This document shows, piece after piece, positions 16,791-26,216 of a stretch of 64,000 nucleotides of DNA (the first letter of the stretch is position 1; each line of letters starts with the position of its first letter). Below the pieces are notes generated by a model. That model did not search any database and was not told the origin of the DNA. It was given only the letters and a program-made list of their open reading frames with translations. The DNA is from Limnochordaceae bacterium (GTDB taxonomy: Bacteria > Bacillota > Limnochordia > Limnochordales > DUMU01): NCBI GenBank assembly GCA_014896305.1, contig JADBKQ010000001.1:248001-312000 (forward strand), written 5' to 3'. Made by a program: the position numbers and the translations under genes.

Positions 16791-16956
16791 TCGATGAAGG
16801 GGAGTAGCCAGGTCCCAATGCAGTGGGACGGCCCGGGATCAACAACACGACTAACTGGTTCCGGGCAGGGTGCAGGCAAGCAACTTTGGCGAGACCTTCA
16901 GCGGCAGGGCGCATGGTAGCCGGTGAGGAGAAGCGCCCTTCGCTGAGGGTTTTTTC
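16791..16956 (+). promoter_or_regulatory. yybP-ykoY (Mn2+) riboswitch with transcription terminator
   Basis: The conserved core elements are present: GGGGAGTAGC at 16799-16808 and GCGAGACCTT ending at 16898. P1 is TGAAGG (16795-16800) with CCTTCA (16895-16900); P2 is GTCCCA/TGGGAC; P3 is GCCCGG/CCGGGC (about 16830-16866). The 3' P1 strand is also part of ACCTTCAGCG (16894-16903), which pairs with CGCTGAGGGT (16941-16950) to form a terminator followed by TTTTTT, reinforced by AGGGCGC/GCGCCCT. P1 and terminator exclude each other, so Mn2+ binding should turn transcription on. A TAAGAT -10-like element lies at 16778. It precedes a cation-exporting ATPase, as known for this riboswitch class. Confidence 0.92.
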
Positions 16957-17029
16957 GTGCCTGCGTTCCTGTTGGATCAGGCCCGGGCCGGCGCTGGACA
17001 GCAGTTGTAAGAGAAGGAGCGGGCGGTGG

Positions 17030-20000
17030 ATGGCAGTGACAGAGGATACAGAGGGCAAGACGGCAGGTTCACAGGGAAACGGCAGCGACCAGCGACTGTC
17101 ACCCCCCGGGCACAAGGAACGGGTAGGTTCGGCTGCCACCGACACCCCAGAGTTCGCCCAACTGGACCGTTGGGCGGGGATGGAGGCTGATGAGGTCGTC
17201 GCCGCCCTGGGGAGCGATCTGCAACGGGGGCTTACGCCTGACCAGGCGCAAGAGCGGCTGGCGAAGTACGGTCCTAACGCCCTGCAAGAACCTGTGCGAC
17301 GTACGAAACTGCAGATGTTTGTGGATCAGCTCAAGGAGATCCTGGTGTTGATCCTGATTGGTGCGGCCATGATCTCCGGAGTGCTGGGCGAGTGGACCGA
17401 TGTGGTCGTCATTTTGCTCATCGTCGTCCTGAACGCGATCCTGGGGGTCATGCAGGAGAGCCGGGCCGAGGAAGCATTGGCTGCCCTGAAGAAGATGAGT
17501 GCCCCGAAAGCCCGGGTGATCCGTAACGGGCAGATCCAGGAAATTCCAGCACGAGAGCTTGTTCCAGGGGATCTCGTCCGGCTGGAGACCGGCGATTTTG
17601 TGCCGGCAGACGCTCGCCTGATAGAGGCGGTCAACCTGAGGATAGAGGAGTCGGCCTTGACGGGCGAATCCTTGCCGGTGGAAAAGGATGCGAAACCGCT
17701 TCAGAGCGGGCAGCAGGTGCATGGGCCGTATACGCCGTCGGGCAACACCAGCACCGCCGCTGCCTCCCGCACGGACAAGCCGGGGGAGTCCCAGCGCGGT
17801 CTAGGGGACTATAGCAATCTTGTGTTCAGCGGCACCATCGTAAGTTATGGCCGGGGCACGGCGGTTGTCTACGCGACAGGCATGCGGACGGCCATTGGCC
17901 GGATCGCTGGCATGCTGGGAGAGGCGGAGAATGAGCCGACGCCGCTGCAGCGGCGGATGGCGGAGGTCGGTCGTACCCTGGGCTTGCTGGCCGGCGCTCT
18001 GGTGGTCATCGTGTTCACCGCCGGTATTTTGCGAAACCTCAACTGGCTGCAGATGCTGTTGACTTCGGTCAGTCTTGCCGTGGCGGCCATTCCGGAGGGA
18101 TTGCCGGCGATCGTCACCATCGTGCTGGCGATGGGGGTGCAACGCATGGCCCGCCGCCATGCCATCATTCGGAAATTGCCCGCGGTGGAGACTCTCGGTA
18201 CGGCGACGGTCATTGCTTCCGATAAGACCGGGACGCTTACCAAGAACGAGATGACGGTGGTGCGAGCCTATGCCAATGGGATCATGTACCAGTTGACCGG
18301 CGAGGGGTACAACGCCCAGGGCGCTTTCCGAGTGTTGAGTGAGGGCGGGCCAGAGAGCCAGGGAAATCAGACGGCAGAGACTCTGACACTGGCGCACGCG
18401 CCGGGACTCGCCCCCTTGCTCACGGCCCTTGCTCTTTGCAGTGACGCCCGCTTTCAAGAAACCGGGGATTACGAGGTCAGCTCTGAACAGGCTGCAGAAG
18501 GCTCGAGGGAGCGGACCGCCCGGCGGAGCCGGCAGGTGATCGGCGATCCTACCGAGGCGGCGCTGGTGGTGGCGGCGGAAAAGGTTGGACTCAGCCGGGA
18601 CGATCTGGAGGCTGAATGGCCGCGGCTGGCCGAGGTGCCGTTTGACTCGGACCGCAAACGAATGACGACCTTTCACCCGGTCTCGGAGAATCGGGAGGCA
18701 GTGGCTCGACTGTTAGGAGAGCTGCTCGACACTGGGAGCGGGGCGCCGGAAGCCCCGACCAGACGGCACAGGGTGGTGTCGTTCACGAAGGGTGCACCCG
18801 AGGAAGTGTTGGCCCACTGTAACCGGGTGTGGAAAGATGGACACGCCGTCGATCTGGACGAAAAGGAGCGTCAGCACATTCTGCGGGTGGCGGCCAACCT
18901 GGCGGATCAGGCCTACCGGGTACTGGCGGGGGCGATTCGTTTCTGGCCGGAACTGCCACCGGTCCTGACGCCGGACGCGGTCGAACACGACATGATCTTT
19001 GTGGGGTTGGTGGCGGAGATCGATCCGCCCCGGCCCGAGGTCAGACAGGCGGTGGCGGCAGCCCGCCACGCAGGGATCGTCCCCATCATGATCACGGGCG
19101 ACCACAAATCGACGGCGGTCGCTATCGCCAAAGAGCTGGGCATTTGGCAGGATGGCAGCCAGGCCGTCACGGGGCCGGAGCTGGAAAAGATGGACGATGA
19201 CACCCTCTTCCGCCGGGCTCCCCGGATTCACGTTTACGCCCGGGTGTCTCCAGAACACAAGCTACGGATCGTGCGGGCGCTCAAAGCGCACGGTCATGTG
19301 GTCGCCATGACGGGAGACGGGGTCAACGATTCGCCAGCGCTGAAAGGAGCAGATATCGGGGTCGCCATGGGAATTACCGGCACCGATGTAGCCAAGGGTG
19401 CTGCCGACATGGTGCTGGCAGACGACAACTTCGCCACCATCGTCGGGGCGGTTCGGGAAGGGAGGGTGATCTACGCCAACATCCGTAAGGCCATCCATTA
19501 CTTGCTTTCTTGCAATATCGGTGAGATCATTACCATTTTCTTCGGCATCATGTTGGGCTGGGGGCGCGTGCTGACGCCCATCCAGATCCTCTGGGTCAAC
19601 CTGGTGACCGATGGGTTGCCCGCTCTGGCGCTCGGCGTCGAGCCCCCGGAGAAAGGTGTAATGGATCAGCCACCGCGCGACCCGCATGAGGGGATCTTCA
19701 GCCGCGGGATGGGGTGGCATTTGCTATGGCAAGGGGTTCTCATCGGTGGTGTCACGCTAGCGGTCTTCCGCTGGGCGATGCTCAGCGGGGACTACATTCG
19801 AGCGGAGACACTGGCCTTTCTTACGCTGGCTGCGACCCAGCTGGTTCACAGCTTCAACACCCGTTCCGTGTACCACTCCGTCTTTCAATTGGGGTGGCGT
19901 ACGAACCGGTCACTGCTGTACGCGGTGGCAGCGTCGTTTGCTTCTTTGGCAGTGGTAGTTCTAATACCGCCTTTGCGGCCTATCTTCAATGTAGAGGGGC

Positions 20001-20119
20001 TGTCTTGGGCAGACTGGGATGTCATGGTCTTAAGTGCTGTTTCGATTCTGGTTGTGGTCGAGTTGGTGAAAGCCGTTGCCCGTTTCCGTATGCGCCGTCA
20101 CGGGAGCTTGCCCTCATAA
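17030..20119 (+). CDS. P2-type cation-transporting ATPase (Ca2+/Mn2+ exporter)
   Basis: A 1029-residue membrane ATPase of the SERCA/PMR1-like group. Visible motifs: cation-transporter N-terminal domain (about 40-110), TGES at 211-214, PEGLPA at 355-360 in M4 (cation site), phosphorylation site DKTGT at 398-402, KGAPEE in the nucleotide domain, MITGD, TGDGVNDSPA near 761, NIGE in M5 and NLVTDGLPA in M6. Ten transmembrane helices are expected. Low-complexity inserts occur at the N-terminus, near residue 230-260 and in the N domain. The start is ATG 17030 with GAAGGAG upstream; longer readings run into the riboswitch. The Mn2+ riboswitch directly upstream argues for Mn2+ efflux in vivo, though the motifs also fit Ca2+. 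Confidence 0.93.
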   Translation: MAVTEDTEGKTAGSQGNGSDQRLSPPGHKERVGSAATDTPEFAQLDRWAGMEADEVVAALGSDLQRGLTPDQAQERLAKYGPNALQEPVRRTKLQMFVDQLKEILVLILIGAAMISGVLGEWTDVVVILLIVVLNAILGVMQESRAEEALAALKKMSAPKARVIRNGQIQEIPARELVPGDLVRLETGDFVPADARLIEAVNLRIEESALTGESLPVEKDAKPLQSGQQVHGPYTPSGNTSTAAASRTDKPGESQRGLGDYSNLVFSGTIVSYGRGTAVVYATGMRTAIGRIAGMLGEAENEPTPLQRRMAEVGRTLGLLAGALVVIVFTAGILRNLNWLQMLLTSVSLAVAAIPEGLPAIVTIVLAMGVQRMARRHAIIRKLPAVETLGTATVIASDKTGTLTKNEMTVVRAYANGIMYQLTGEGYNAQGAFRVLSEGGPESQGNQTAETLTLAHAPGLAPLLTALALCSDARFQETGDYEVSSEQAAEGSRERTARRSRQVIGDPTEAALVVAAEKVGLSRDDLEAEWPRLAEVPFDSDRKRMTTFHPVSENREAVARLLGELLDTGSGAPEAPTRRHRVVSFTKGAPEEVLAHCNRVWKDGHAVDLDEKERQHILRVAANLADQAYRVLAGAIRFWPELPPVLTPDAVEHDMIFVGLVAEIDPPRPEVRQAVAAARHAGIVPIMITGDHKSTAVAIAKELGIWQDGSQAVTGPELEKMDDDTLFRRAPRIHVYARVSPEHKLRIVRALKAHGHVVAMTGDGVNDSPALKGADIGVAMGITGTDVAKGAADMVLADDNFATIVGAVREGRVIYANIRKAIHYLLSCNIGEIITIFFGIMLGWGRVLTPIQILWVNLVTDGLPALALGVEPPEKGVMDQPPRDPHEGIFSRGMGWHLLWQGVLIGGVTLAVFRWAMLSGDYIRAETLAFLTLAATQLVHSFNTRSVYHSVFQLGWRTNRSLLYAVAASFASLAVVVLIPPLRPIFNVEGLSWADWDVMVLSAVSILVVVELVKAVARFRMRRHGSLPS

Positions 20120-20371
20120 ACGCCGAGGAGATCAGGGTTGGCCAGGGGGTCGGGGTGTACGGCCAGCTGGTTCGTCACACTGTGAGGGGATGCTGGCGCT
20201 GCCTGCTTCCGCTATGATTGTGAGGCGGCGAACAGGAGAGGGCTGCCAAGATCCGTCAAGTGGCTGTAGCAGGAATCTCCAGGCGAAAGGCGAAGTACTT
20301 CATAACTCGGCATTTTGTGCCAGGTGAATCTGAGAGTGGGCGGACCTGGGACGGCAGGGGGGGAACAAAGT

Positions 20372-20611
20372 ATGTTGTCATTGTTTAAACGTGACCCGAT
20401 GAAAAAGTACGTCGAGATCTTTGGCGGGGCCAAGAAGATGGGACAGAGCCTGGAGTCCTGCCTGAAACAGGCGGTGGATGCAGCGGTCAAGGACGGGGTG
20501 TTTCCTGACAAGAAGACCGCAGCTAATGAGATCGCCAAGAAAGTAACCAGTTACCTCGAGCCAGGCGACCTGTCCGAGATGGAGAGGGCCAAGAAAAAGG
20601 CAGCCCTCTAA
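20372..20611 (+). CDS. Small basic protein of unknown function
   Basis: A 79-residue protein (start MLSLFKRDPMKKYVEIFGG) that I do not recognise. It is lysine-rich, predicted all-helical, with no membrane segment; the C-terminus ends ERAKKKAAL. A strong GGGGGG ribosome-binding site precedes ATG 20372, and codon usage matches the neighbours, supporting a real gene. The 252 bp upstream of it, after the ATPase, show no clear element. It is followed by a GC-rich inverted repeat at 20641 and then the helicase-like gene on the same strand. Confidence 0.65.
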   Translation: MLSLFKRDPMKKYVEIFGGAKKMGQSLESCLKQAVDAAVKDGVFPDKKTAANEIAKKVTSYLEPGDLSEMERAKKKAAL

Positions 20612-20640
20612 CCGCGAACATCTCCGGTGAGGAAAGGCTT

Positions 20641-20679
20641 GCCCGGGGCGTGCACGCTGCAAGGGGTTGCGCCCCGGGC
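20641..20679. repeat. Perfect 10-bp GC-rich inverted repeat
   Basis: Arms GCCCGGGGCG (20641-20650) and CGCCCCGGGC (20670-20679) with a 19-nt loop. There is no T-run on either side, so it is not a classical intrinsic terminator; it could be a transcript-stabilising hairpin or a factor-dependent stop between the small gene and the helicase-like gene. Confidence 0.6.
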
Positions 20680-20757
20680 CATTACCGTACGTACCGCTAG
20701 TTGAGCTTTGGGATCGCTGTCTGTATGAGGGAGAGCGGGCAGACAGGGAGGTGTCCC

Positions 20758-23700
20758 ATGCCGGGCCTACCGGTCACATGGCAAGAGCTCCTGGCTTACT
20801 ATCAAGCGGTCGTCACCCATGTGCCTGGCGGACGAGAGGCTGACCAGTCTCAGTTGCTTTCGCCCGAGGAAGCGGAAGGGCAGAATCCGTTCATCTGGCG
20901 TGTCCAGGATGAAGGCGGCCGCTTTTCGTTTTACTCCGGCCCCGATCCTCTGCTGGGTTTCGGAGAGTCCAACCGGGGGGCGTCCTCACCGGGAGTGGTC
21001 CGCGAGAGTGAAGCTCGCTGGCAGCAGTTGGGCCAGTGGGCGGGTGACCAGTTCTACTACGGATATCCTCTGGTTGTGCAGGCGAGCGGGGCTCACGCTT
21101 TCTTCCATGCCTTACACATTCTTCCTATGCTATACTTTCCAATCCGTCCTGGCGCGGCTGGCTGGGCCATTCCATCTCTGCGCCCCCGCCTCAATCCTAT
21201 GTTGTGGCCCACAGAGACCGAGGCCAGGATCCCACTTTTGCGGTTGCTGGGAATCCTGCGCCGCTTGCTGGAAGGTGGCCTCGAACCGTCGCCGGCGATG
21301 GCAGTGCGGACAGGACGGGCCATAGCGGCTATCGCCCAGCAGCTCGGGTTCCAGGTGGCCGAGCCGCTTGACGTGTTTGCCTGGGGTCAAGGGCTCGACC
21401 TGCGGCTCAGCAGTTTACAGTCAAGGCAGGAGGAAGCGGTATCGTCTACCCAGCCAGCACAAGTATACAACCGGGCAGCTCTGTTTCGATTGCCACGCGG
21501 GGCGTGGGTGATCCCGGATTGGCTGGTCCTGTCGTGGCGGGACCTGGCCAGTAAAGGGCCAACCCCCTTCCCAGCCGGTCTACGGGATTGGTCACAGACT
21601 AACCGGGAACCGGAATCTGCTGGCGGGGCGGCCGGCGTGGAAGCGGAGACCCCGACCGCGGCTGGTTCTACCTCCACGGATGAACCGGTGCCGCTATTGG
21701 CCCTAGACGTTCTCCCCCCCAATGAACGCCAGGCCTTGTCCGACCTGTTATCCCGATCCGACGGATTAGTGCAACTGCCGGCTGGTGAGGCAGAGCAAGA
21801 TGTCAGCTTGCATCTGATCCTCAATGCTTGGTACCGTGGCCGGCGGGTGCTGGTGGTCGCACCCTCTCTGCAGGAACTGCAGTTCATTGATCACCGCTTG
21901 AACGAGTTGGTTGACACGCCCTTCTTTGGCGTCTGGGGCGAGTCCGACCGGACGCCGCAGACCTGGGACAAGCTCTGGCGATGGTTACGGCGGGGAGCAG
22001 GGGCGACGTCGCTTATACCAGCGGCCCGGGTCAGTCTGGGGCAGGCGTGGCAAGAGGTTCAGCAGGTCGAACAGGACGTACAACGGGCCGCGCAAGCGGG
22101 CCAACGGTATCTGCAAGCTCTGTCCGAGGTGAGGCGGCCGTCGGAGGACGTCCAGTTGCCGGTCACGCTGGCGCGGGCGCTGCACCAGGCCGCCACCGGT
22201 AAGGCGGAAGCGGTCCAGCGGCTGCGCACTCTGCCCGAACCCGAAAGGTTTGCGGCTTGCCAGGCTGAGGCGGAACGGATCGAAAGGGGGCACTGGCGCT
22301 GGAACGAAAGGTTGTGGCCCTGGCGCCGCCGGCAGCGGGCGTTGGCACGGCTGCAGGCCCAAGTTCACGAGCTGTTGGCGCAGGCAGGGCTGACGCCGGA
22401 AGAGTGGTTGGTCCCGCCCACACCCGCGTCGACCCTCACGACACCCCTCAGCGATTCACCTTCCGATTGGGTTGTGATGCTACGGCGACTCCGGGCCACC
22501 CTGGACTATGGCCGGCGAGCGGGGCAGGTGAGTGTCTGGCAGGCCCAGGCCGGCGGCGGCGATTGGGATTCACCCGAGGGGATGGTAGGTAAACTGCGGC
22601 GGGCATTCGATCAGGTCGTAGAGGCTTCCCGAGAGGCGGTGCTGGGGCGCCGCCGGCAGGAGTTGGCGAGTCTCGGCGAGGCCGAACGGTTGCAGTTGGT
22701 GGACTTCCTGGCGGCTGAAGCGGAGTTGGGGCAGGAAGTGGTGGCTCCGCAGGCCGATTCGGTGCAAGCGATGTGGCAGTCCTTGCGCCAGCTGGAAGCA
22801 GAGCTATTTGAGCTGGCCCAAAAGGCGGTGCCCATCTGGGGACTAGCCGTGGAGACGTGCGAACGCCCCCTGCCGGAGCGGACCGGCCTGTTCGATGTGG
22901 TGGTCGTGGTGGGCGCCGAACGGATCCCCCTGGGCGTTGCCTTGCCTCATTTGTGCTTGGGCAAGGCCACCTGTTTGATCGCGGGGACGAGTTCACCTGG
23001 GGAAGCGGTATGGGCGGAGGCTGGAGGAACCCCCTTGGGCTGCTTGCAGGGGAGCGCAGTAGGGCCAGATGTAGTGGACGTGCATGAGAGCACGGATCGC
23101 GTTCTGGCAGCCCGGTTTGGCCTGATCGGGCAGGATTACCTGCACTACCGCTGGAGTACGTCGGTGTATGAATGGGCGGTTCGGCAAAGCAACCCAGTCA
23201 CATGGGTACGAGTCAAGAATAGTTCCCTTCCTCTGAGTCAGCTGCGTGAACAGCTCCTCCTGGGCAGCGGCGGTCCGGTGGTAGGCCGGCCGGCTTCTTC
23301 CGTGCCGGCTTTACGCTGGCGCCGCGTAATCGGTCAGGAGGTGCGCCCTGAGCAAGGCAGTGCCTACAACCTGGAAGAAGCCGAGGCCGTTCTTGCTTTG
23401 GTCCAGGAACTGCAGGGGCGGTTGGCCGGCGAGTCGAACGGGGGCGGTGTGGGTCAGGCAGCGGGCGAGGGCGCTGCTGCCCCGTCGGGCTGGCGGGTGG
23501 CGCTGGTCACGCCGTTCAGCAGGCAGAAAGAGGTGCTGCTGCGGCTACTGTTGGAACGAGGAACACCATCTGCAGAGGGCCTCCAGCCAGAACAGGGCAG
23601 TTCGCAGCGGATCGGGGTTTTTCTGCCGCACGAGCTGGCCGGAGTGCGAGCGGACTGGGTCATCTTTTCCCCAGTGATACAGTCCACGCAAGCGACACCG

Positions 23701-24138
23701 GCTGCCCGATTCCTCCGCCGACACCCGGCGTTTGTGGAGCAGACAGTGAAAGCAGCCGTGCAAGGGTTATGGGTGGTAGGCTCGCCGGAAAGTGTGTCGG
23801 CTTTGGGAGGTCTGTGGGCCGAATTCGTGCAGGTTCTGAAACAACTGGGGACGAAGTGGGAACCGGCAGAGGCCGCCGATGAAAGTCAGGGAAGAGAGCT
23901 CACAACGGGGGAAGAACCTGCGGGAACGGGGCTGGAGGTGGCCCTGGATCAAGCCGCCGCCTCTTCGGAAGGTTCGGTTTGGTGCGAGCGAGGGCCGTAT
24001 CCATCAGGGGGCGAAGGAGTGGCGGCGGTATACCGTGAGCTTCTGCTGTGGCAGGCCGGTTGGCAGGGGCGCCGGGAGCTGGTGGATTTGAGTGCCACGC
24101 CCGCCCGGGTGCCGGTTGGGCAACCTAAGACCCGGTAG
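20758..24138 (+). CDS. SF1 (Dna2/Upf1-like) helicase-related protein lacking all ATPase motifs
   Basis: An 1126-residue protein whose second half keeps the order of an SF1 AAA_11/AAA_12 helicase but not its catalytic residues. Where motif I (GPPGTGKT) should be, near residue 337, it reads QLPAGEAEQD, followed by the usual RVLVVAPSLQELQFIDHRL. The Walker B position near 711 is FDVVVVVGAERI instead of a DEA(S/A)Q motif. Motif V near 951 reads IGVFLPHELAGVRADWVIFSP instead of xTVDxFQGxExDVVI. Motif VI near 991 reads FVEQTVKAAVQGLWVVG with no arginine finger. A long Gln/Arg/Ala-rich coiled region (about 440-560) lies between. The start is ATG 20758 with GGGAGG. Because the frame is intact over 3.4 kb, this is a maintained non-enzymatic protein, not a decayed gene. 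Confidence 0.7.
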   Translation: MPGLPVTWQELLAYYQAVVTHVPGGREADQSQLLSPEEAEGQNPFIWRVQDEGGRFSFYSGPDPLLGFGESNRGASSPGVVRESEARWQQLGQWAGDQFYYGYPLVVQASGAHAFFHALHILPMLYFPIRPGAAGWAIPSLRPRLNPMLWPTETEARIPLLRLLGILRRLLEGGLEPSPAMAVRTGRAIAAIAQQLGFQVAEPLDVFAWGQGLDLRLSSLQSRQEEAVSSTQPAQVYNRAALFRLPRGAWVIPDWLVLSWRDLASKGPTPFPAGLRDWSQTNREPESAGGAAGVEAETPTAAGSTSTDEPVPLLALDVLPPNERQALSDLLSRSDGLVQLPAGEAEQDVSLHLILNAWYRGRRVLVVAPSLQELQFIDHRLNELVDTPFFGVWGESDRTPQTWDKLWRWLRRGAGATSLIPAARVSLGQAWQEVQQVEQDVQRAAQAGQRYLQALSEVRRPSEDVQLPVTLARALHQAATGKAEAVQRLRTLPEPERFAACQAEAERIERGHWRWNERLWPWRRRQRALARLQAQVHELLAQAGLTPEEWLVPPTPASTLTTPLSDSPSDWVVMLRRLRATLDYGRRAGQVSVWQAQAGGGDWDSPEGMVGKLRRAFDQVVEASREAVLGRRRQELASLGEAERLQLVDFLAAEAELGQEVVAPQADSVQAMWQSLRQLEAELFELAQKAVPIWGLAVETCERPLPERTGLFDVVVVVGAERIPLGVALPHLCLGKATCLIAGTSSPGEAVWAEAGGTPLGCLQGSAVGPDVVDVHESTDRVLAARFGLIGQDYLHYRWSTSVYEWAVRQSNPVTWVRVKNSSLPLSQLREQLLLGSGGPVVGRPASSVPALRWRRVIGQEVRPEQGSAYNLEEAEAVLALVQELQGRLAGESNGGGVGQAAGEGAAAPSGWRVALVTPFSRQKEVLLRLLLERGTPSAEGLQPEQGSSQRIGVFLPHELAGVRADWVIFSPVIQSTQATPAARFLRRHPAFVEQTVKAAVQGLWVVGSPESVSALGGLWAEFVQVLKQLGTKWEPAEAADESQGRELTTGEEPAGTGLEVALDQAAASSEGSVWCERGPYPSGGEGVAAVYRELLLWQAGWQGRRELVDLSATPARVPVGQPKTR

Positions 24139-24285
24139 GGCCGACCGCCACACCGGTCATCAGCACGCCATGGGCGCAGCGGATGGTGGGCAGAGGGGTC
24201 AGGCTGGTCTGGATAGGGTCGCAGGGCGACGGCGTTCGGAGGACCGCGAGAATTACGCCGCAAGGGCAGGGGAAGACGGCAGGCC

Positions 24286-25371
24286 ATGACCAAGAATCTG
24301 TTGATGATCATGATCTATGGGCTGCTGGTCGCCATCGGCGCTCAGCTGGTACCGGTGGTGCCGGCGCCGCCTGCGCAACCGGTGGCTGGGCCGGGCGGAC
24401 GCCAGTATGTCCATGGTACGGTGCATGTGGAAGAGTACGGGAGCGGCCCTTATCATTACTGGTTGTTCGAACCCACTGACCCCACGCCGGAACGCGCGCC
24501 GGTTGTGGTCTTTCTTCATGGCTGGGGTGCGCTCGACCCTGTACCCTACCAAAAGTGGATCGATCACCTGGTGCGGCGGGGAAATGTCGTGATCTACCCC
24601 AAGTACCAGGAGTCCGTCCTGACCTCGCCGGAGGACATGGACGCGGCAGTACGTTGGGCGGTGACGGATGCCTGGCGGCGGCTGGGCGAACCGCAGCATG
24701 TTCACCCGCTGCGGATGGATCGCCTGGTGGTGCTCGGGCATTCGCTGGGAGCGGTACTGGGGCTCAATTTGGCGGCAGGGTTGGCCGGCGGGAGCAACAG
24801 TGGAGCACAAGCAAGCGGAGCCGGAGCAGAGGAAATCGGAACGCAGCCTCCGCCTGTCCAAGGTCTGCTTCTGATGGAACCAGGCGATACGGGTGGGCGG
24901 TATCTGGGCTGGTCCATTCCCACCGTCCTCCACCCTGAACTGTATGGTGAATTACCGGCCTCCACGCTAGTGGCGCTGGTTGTCGGGGACCAGACGGAAT
25001 CGTTGGTGCGGCAGACCTCCACCGTCATCTGGCAGAGTTTGCGCTCCATACCCAATGAGAACAAAGACTTCATACGCATGCAAAGCGATGACCACGGGCA
25101 GCCGGCGCTGGTGGCAGACCATTTTGCCCCTACGGCGGTGGCGGATTCGTTTCCCAGGATGCTCGCTTCCGGCCTGGGAGGGATGCCGACGGACGCTCTG
25201 GATTTCTACGGTTTTTGGAAACTGGCAGACGCCCTGATCGACGTCGTTTACCGGGACGGACGAAACCGGGAGTTCGTACTGGGCGGCGGGCAAGCCCAGA
25301 CGTGGATGGGCCAGTGGAGTGATGGCCAACCGGTCAAGCCTCTTCAGGTGAGCAAGACCCCTATCTTCTAG
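24286..25371 (+). CDS. Secreted alpha/beta-hydrolase
   Basis: A 361-residue alpha/beta-hydrolase with an N-terminal hydrophobic segment (about 5-27) that fits a signal peptide or anchor, followed by a Pro/Gly-rich linker. The oxyanion-hole motif is FLHGWG (about 75-80), the nucleophile elbow is GHSLGA (GxSxG, about 153-158), and DDHGQPALVADHF near residue 267 likely supplies the acid/His. The fold resembles PET-hydrolase/chlorophyllase-like esterases. ATG 24286 has AGGGGAAG upstream. It is 147 bp after the helicase-like gene. The substrate is unknown; an ester is likely. Confidence 0.82.
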   Translation: MTKNLLMIMIYGLLVAIGAQLVPVVPAPPAQPVAGPGGRQYVHGTVHVEEYGSGPYHYWLFEPTDPTPERAPVVVFLHGWGALDPVPYQKWIDHLVRRGNVVIYPKYQESVLTSPEDMDAAVRWAVTDAWRRLGEPQHVHPLRMDRLVVLGHSLGAVLGLNLAAGLAGGSNSGAQASGAGAEEIGTQPPPVQGLLLMEPGDTGGRYLGWSIPTVLHPELYGELPASTLVALVVGDQTESLVRQTSTVIWQSLRSIPNENKDFIRMQSDDHGQPALVADHFAPTAVADSFPRMLASGLGGMPTDALDFYGFWKLADALIDVVYRDGRNREFVLGGGQAQTWMGQWSDGQPVKPLQVSKTPIF

Positions 25372-25511
25372 GCGATTCCCCATTGCCCCTTCTGCTGGTG
25401 ATCTCTCATAGTTTTTCGCTGGGATGACGAACAGGCCCTTACGACACTTCTGCTCGTGTTAGACTGGGAGGGCGGGGTGAGGCCTTGCGGCGAAAGGGGC
25501 AGGGTGACGAG

Positions 25512-26171
25512 GTGGACCTTTTTTTGGTTCGGCATGGCGAGTCGGAAAACAACGTGGGGCTCACCTTATCCAGAGACAGCGCCCTGACAGAGCGTGGGCG
25601 TCAGCAGGCGTTACGTACCGCCATAGCTTTGCAGCGACGCCAGGTCAAGCTGGATCGGATTCTGTGCAGCCCCCTGCTGCGAGCCATGGAGACGGCCAGT
25701 ATCATCGGCCGGGTCCAGCGTGTTCGTCCCCAGGTGTGGGTCGACCTGACGGAACGGGGCTTTTGCGGAGATGAGAGGGGGGCGGCCCGCAGCCAACTTC
25801 AGGCTCTTTTTCCCAGTTGCCAGCTACCGGCCGAAGTGGACGAACTCGGTTGGGCGCGGCAGCGCCAGGATGAGAGTGACGAGGAGTTATCACAGCGCAT
25901 GCGGGCCGTAGCCCGGCGCCTGCTCATGCTGCAACAGGAGATGCCCGCTGGCAGGGTGCTGGTCATTATTCACGGCGGCTCCGGTTCTTTTTTGCTCCGA
26001 CACCTGTTTGGCATACCATTGGGATTGTCCGTCCGATTCGACCATGACAACTGTGGGCTGAGCAGTTTGGTGATCGACCGGGATGGGATCACGGTCTCCC
26101 GGCTCAATGACACTTCCCATTTGGACGAAGAGGCGTTGAGCCACGCTAGCACGGCGGACCAAACGGCCTAG
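25512..26171 (+). CDS. Histidine phosphatase family protein (phosphoglycerate-mutase-like)
   Basis: A 219-residue cytoplasmic phosphatase or mutase of the branch-1 histidine phosphatase superfamily. The N-terminus DLFLVRHGESENN holds the phospho-acceptor His (RHGE, residues 7-10); SPLLRAMETA is the second arginine region, and VIIHGGSGSFLL holds the second catalytic His. GTG 25512 is chosen because it gives the family's usual short N-terminus and has AGGGGCAGGG upstream; TTG 25485 nine codons earlier is also in frame with a good site. The substrate cannot be assigned. It lies upstream of the FetAB-like pair by 45 bp and may be cotranscribed. Confidence 0.87.
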   Translation: MDLFLVRHGESENNVGLTLSRDSALTERGRQQALRTAIALQRRQVKLDRILCSPLLRAMETASIIGRVQRVRPQVWVDLTERGFCGDERGAARSQLQALFPSCQLPAEVDELGWARQRQDESDEELSQRMRAVARRLLMLQQEMPAGRVLVIIHGGSGSFLLRHLFGIPLGLSVRFDHDNCGLSSLVIDRDGITVSRLNDTSHLDEEALSHASTADQTA

Positions 26172-26216
26172 TCGCCCGGGCATGAAGGAGAGGTTTGGGA
26201 GTGAGGTGCACGATTC

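Noticed and set aside
16823-17029. Upstream ATG at 16823 as the start of the P-type ATPase
   Set aside because: The added 69 codons translate the riboswitch and its terminator; ATG 17030 has GAAGGAG upstream.
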